From: an uncultured Acidaminococcus sp. | Lineage (GTDB): Bacteria; Bacillota; Negativicutes; Acidaminococcales; Acidaminococcaceae | Direction of reading: 5' to 3' | Assembly: GCA_900538365.1 (NCBI GenBank) | Contig: UPXT01000049.1 | Location: 1-16,858 of the forward strand | Length of the DNA stretch: 16,858 nucleotides | In this document: positions 14,474 through 16,858 of the stretch, in pieces | Numbering within the stretch: the first letter of the stretch is position 1 | Layout of the letters: each line of letters begins with the position of its first letter | Position numbers and translations under genes: made by a program | Notes under the pieces: model-generated | Database searches by the model: none | What the model was told of the DNA's origin: nothing | What the model saw: only the letters and a program-made list of their open reading frames with translations

Positions 14474-15916
14474 TTATAGTCCAGTCCACCCCACATACTG
14501 CAACACCATAGTTATTATAGCCGCAACAAAAACCTGTCCAACTATAATTTTTATAACCCACTTAAAGTATCTGGGAAACTCCACATGTGCCATTGCAAGT
14601 CCGCCCATTAATGTACCATTTAAGGGTGTAATCAAATTACTTAATCCATCACCAAACTGAAATGCTTGAACAGTAACCTGACGAGTTATACCAATAATAT
14701 CAGCCATCGGTGTCATTAGCGGCATAACTACAGCTGCCTGACCGGAACCAGATGGAATTAAAATATTAATCAAAGCATTGACAACAACCATAAATCCGGC
14801 TCCCAGGACCGGTCCGAGTTGAGCCAGGGGAATGCTTACCCAATTAACCAATGTATCAAGTATTTTCCCATTGTTCAAGATGACAGAAACAGCACTTGCA
14901 ATGCCAACTACAAATGAAGCCGTTACCATCGGTCCACATCCCTTTATGAACTTCTTAGCAATATCATTCATACTGAATCCTGACAAAATTCCCGCGACTA
15001 CGCTCATACCGAGAAAATATGATCCAATTTTATTTGCTTTCCACCCAAACTTAATTGTCATACCAACACATATAATGACTCCTATTAAAAATGTGCCAAC
15101 AACAATAGTCTGTCTCTGTGTAAGGGAGTTTTGCGTTATCTTGTCACTAGTTTTTCCTAAGGTATCATTTTCAGAAGATAAAAGCATCCCAGATCCATAA
15201 TTAAGGCTTTTGGTTGAATCTTTTTTTATCTTTTTATAATAATTCCACGTTACTAAATACATAAAAATAATATTTAGTATACAGCAAACAGCACGGGGAC
15301 CAGTTCCGGAAAAAACTGGAACTTCAGCTATCATCTGTGCAACACCGAGTACATTAGGATTAGCGAATCCTATTGAAAATCCAGATTGCATGCCAAAATA
15401 AATGATCATAAAGCCTAAAAAATCATCCCCGCCAATTGCCCGAGTTAAAAACATACCTATAGGAATAATTGCTAGGCCTATATTTCCAAAAACACCCGCT
15501 GAATTTCCTAAACCTAGTGAGAACATAACCAAAGCAATTGTAAGAGCTTCTTTTCCCTGCAGTTTTCTTGCCATGACTGTAAATGTTGTTGATAAACATT
15601 TACTTTCCTCAAGCATTTGTATTGCCGAACCAACAAAGAATATCATAAATATTGTTTGGCTCGACTTTATATACCCTTGAAATATAGCTTGAAGCATATC
15701 CCAAGGCGTTTGAGGATTGCCTTTGATATAATGAAAACTACCCGCAATAACACGGCTTATTTTCCCGCTAACAACGCGATTGAAAGCGCCTGCGGGAACA
15801 ATCCAAGTTAACAGCATTGCTACTGTGCATAGAATAAATAATAAAGCATAAACATTTGGAAACTTTTTAGTTAAGGATTGCTGTTTGCTTTGATTTTGAT
15901 TTTCCCGACCATTCAT
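14474..15916 (-). CDS. YfcC/DcuC-like anaerobic C4-dicarboxylate carrier superfamily permease
   Basis: 480-residue membrane protein of the YfcC (DUF/arginine-ornithine antiporter-like) group within the ion-transporter superfamily. A short polar N-terminus (NGRENQNQSKQQSLTKKFPN) leads into LLFILCTVAMLLTWIVPAGAF, the usual first segment of this family. About 12 hydrophobic segments follow, with typical stretches GLGNSAGVFGNIGLAIIPIGMFL, NALINILIPSGSGQAAVVMPLMTPMADIIG and FGDGLSNLITPLNGTLMGGLAMA, the last two resembling the paired substrate/ion loops of DcuC, AbgT and YfcC proteins. The ATG at 15916 has AGGAGG 6 nt upstream; a TTG at 15937 is rejected. The gene directly follows an M20D amidohydrolase gene, a pairing that suggests uptake of an acylated amino acid or peptide, or amino acid exchange. 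Base composition is clearly more AT-rich than in the genes below 13 kb. Confidence 0.87.
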   Translation of the reverse strand: MNGRENQNQSKQQSLTKKFPNVYALLFILCTVAMLLTWIVPAGAFNRVVSGKISRVIAGSFHYIKGNPQTPWDMLQAIFQGYIKSSQTIFMIFFVGSAIQMLEESKCLSTTFTVMARKLQGKEALTIALVMFSLGLGNSAGVFGNIGLAIIPIGMFLTRAIGGDDFLGFMIIYFGMQSGFSIGFANPNVLGVAQMIAEVPVFSGTGPRAVCCILNIIFMYLVTWNYYKKIKKDSTKSLNYGSGMLLSSENDTLGKTSDKITQNSLTQRQTIVVGTFLIGVIICVGMTIKFGWKANKIGSYFLGMSVVAGILSGFSMNDIAKKFIKGCGPMVTASFVVGIASAVSVILNNGKILDTLVNWVSIPLAQLGPVLGAGFMVVVNALINILIPSGSGQAAVVMPLMTPMADIIGITRQVTVQAFQFGDGLSNLITPLNGTLMGGLAMAHVEFPRYFKWVIKIIVGQVFVAAIITMVLQYVGWTGL

Positions 15917-15922
15917 AGGAAC

Positions 15923-15928
15923 CCTCCT
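15923..15928 (-). promoter_or_regulatory. Ribosome binding site deciding the YfcC-family start
   Basis: AGGAGG 6 nt before the ATG at 15916. The TTG at 15937 lies before it in the same frame and is not used. Confidence 0.8.
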
Positions 15929-15943
15929 TTCGGGCAATTGATA

Positions 15944-16849
15944 CTACATTTCTTTGGAAATATTCATAGCCCACCATGATTGAAGTGCACACCCATACAA
16001 AATAGCTTCTTCGTTAAAAAGAACTTTAGAATTATGTTGCCCATATAAATATGGAGTACTCTTATCCGGCCCTGCCCCTATTGACATAGATGCAATTTGT
16101 TTTAAATCTTTAGCAATAAATGCAAAATCTTCTGAACCATACTTAACTGCTGGCTGAGAATCAATTTGATCCAATGGTATAATCTTTTTTGCCAAATCTA
16201 ATAAATTGTCAACAAAATCAGGAGTAGCTACAAGAGATGGGACAAAACTATGTATTGTATACTCAATTTTTACATTAAATACTCTTTCCATCCCTTTTAA
16301 TACTTCCCAAAATCGATTTTCTAAGTATTTCCGGCTCTCTTCATCATACGTACGTAGACTGCACTTCATAGTAACCGTTTCTGGGATAACATTGTATGCG
16401 TCTCCTGCGTTTATAGAAGTAACCGAAAAAATATTATGTTTAAATACATTTACCTCTCTAGCTACAATACTATTGAGAACATTATAGATTTGAACAGCTA
16501 TATTAATGGGGTCTTTTCCTTCAAAAGGTCTTGCACCATGGGAGCCTTTTCCATGAATAGCCACATCAAAAGATGTATTCGATGCAAACATCTTTCCTTT
16601 TCCGTAGCCTAACTTACCTAGAGAAAGTTTAGCATTAACATGCATGGAAATTCCGGACACAATGTTAAATTTATTCAAAAAATCTGCATCCATAAGGCGT
16701 TTTGCGCCCTCTCCAATTTCTTCTGCAGCCTGAAAGAGTCCCACAACTGGACCTTTTATATTATGTTTTTTTAATAGGATCAGAGCCCCCAATAATATCG
16801 CAGGGTAAATTGCAAGTTGAATTTGAACAACTATAATCAAGAAACACAC
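15944..16849 (-). pseudogene. M20D amidohydrolase with missing N-terminus
   Basis: The 301-residue frame aligns by motif with M20D amino-acid N-acyl/aminobenzoyl-glutamate hydrolases, which are normally about 380-400 residues. Intact parts: GLFQAAEEIGEGAK with catalytic and ligand Glu43/Glu44, SMHVN (His70), the lid-domain KGSHGARP (His104), YGSEDFA (Glu240) and YGQHNS (His272). Missing: the first ~90 residues, including the metal-binding CGHD-x-H motif. Similarity begins abruptly near PAILLGALILLKK (around 16802). Upstream of this the frame reads VVQIQLAIY, unlike the family, and it reaches a TGA at 16850-16852. The GTG at 16849 has no ribosome binding site. The product, if made, should lack hydrolase activity. 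It could instead be a frameshifted gene whose front lies outside the window, but neither other minus-strand frame shows the missing motif. It precedes the YfcC-family gene by 27 nt. Confidence 0.7.
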
Positions 16850-16858
16850 TCAATAGCA

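Noticed and set aside
16850..16852. TGA before the truncated amidohydrolase read as selenocysteine
   Set aside because: The sequence on both sides does not resemble the enzyme family, so read-through would not restore the missing domain.
1..16858. CRISPR array, tRNA or rRNA genes, complete insertion sequence
   Set aside because: No regularly spaced direct repeats, no cloverleaf or rRNA-like stretches and no transposase frame were seen on either strand.

Overview
The window suggests an anaerobic, amino-acid-fermenting bacterium, most likely a low- to mid-GC Firmicute. A Negativicutes-type amino acid fermenter is my best guess, not a firm call. The evidence is strong AGGAGG ribosome binding sites, a sigma-54 enhancer-binding regulator with a textbook -24/-12 promoter, oxygen-labile Fe-S hydro-lyase genes, and a high density of secondary transporters and amidohydrolases. 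Almost everything is on the minus strand. Only the LysR-type regulator at 13.4-14.4 kb is on the plus strand.

Layout from low to high coordinates. 1-125 holds hairpins that form one copy of a structured repeat. 126-1472 is a MATE efflux pump with its own sigma-70 promoter. 1622-7660 is a minus-strand operon of five genes. Its transcription order is 2,3-diaminopropionate ammonia-lyase (dpaL/ygeX), YgeY-type M20 hydrolase, sodium:solute symporter, N-acyl-D-amino-acid deacylase and RidA, and it ends at a strong terminator. A near-consensus sigma-54 promoter (7701-7717) and three copies of the palindrome TCTCAAAATGAGA / TCTCATTTTGAGA (7813-7865) precede dpaL. 7869-8266 is a non-coding, hairpin-rich stretch including an element with inverted-repeat ends. 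8267-10054 is the sigma-54 regulator (YgeV-like). A fourth copy of the palindrome sits in front of it. 10159-13288 is a second operon on the minus strand: LeuC-like large subunit, LeuD-like small subunit and a GntP-family permease. It is divergent from the LysR gene (13419-14387), with a large AT-rich dyad between them. 14474-16849 is a visibly AT-richer block with a YfcC-family transporter and an M20D amidohydrolase that has lost its N-terminus.

How the genes fit together (inference). The sigma-54 regulator probably senses a substrate through its N-terminal GAF-like domain, binds the four palindromes, activates the dpaL operon and controls itself. The symporter would import an acylated or peptide-like conjugate. 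The deacylase and YgeY would release the free amino acid. DpaL would split 2,3-diaminopropionate (or a D-amino acid analogue) to pyruvate and ammonia. RidA would remove the reactive 2-aminoacrylate intermediate. This differs from the E. coli ygeWXY-hyuA-yqeA arrangement: no carbamoyltransferase, hydantoinase or carbamate kinase is present in this window. The LeuCD/GntP/LysR block looks like a separate catabolic module for a hydroxy-acid of unknown identity, because no leuA or leuB is present.
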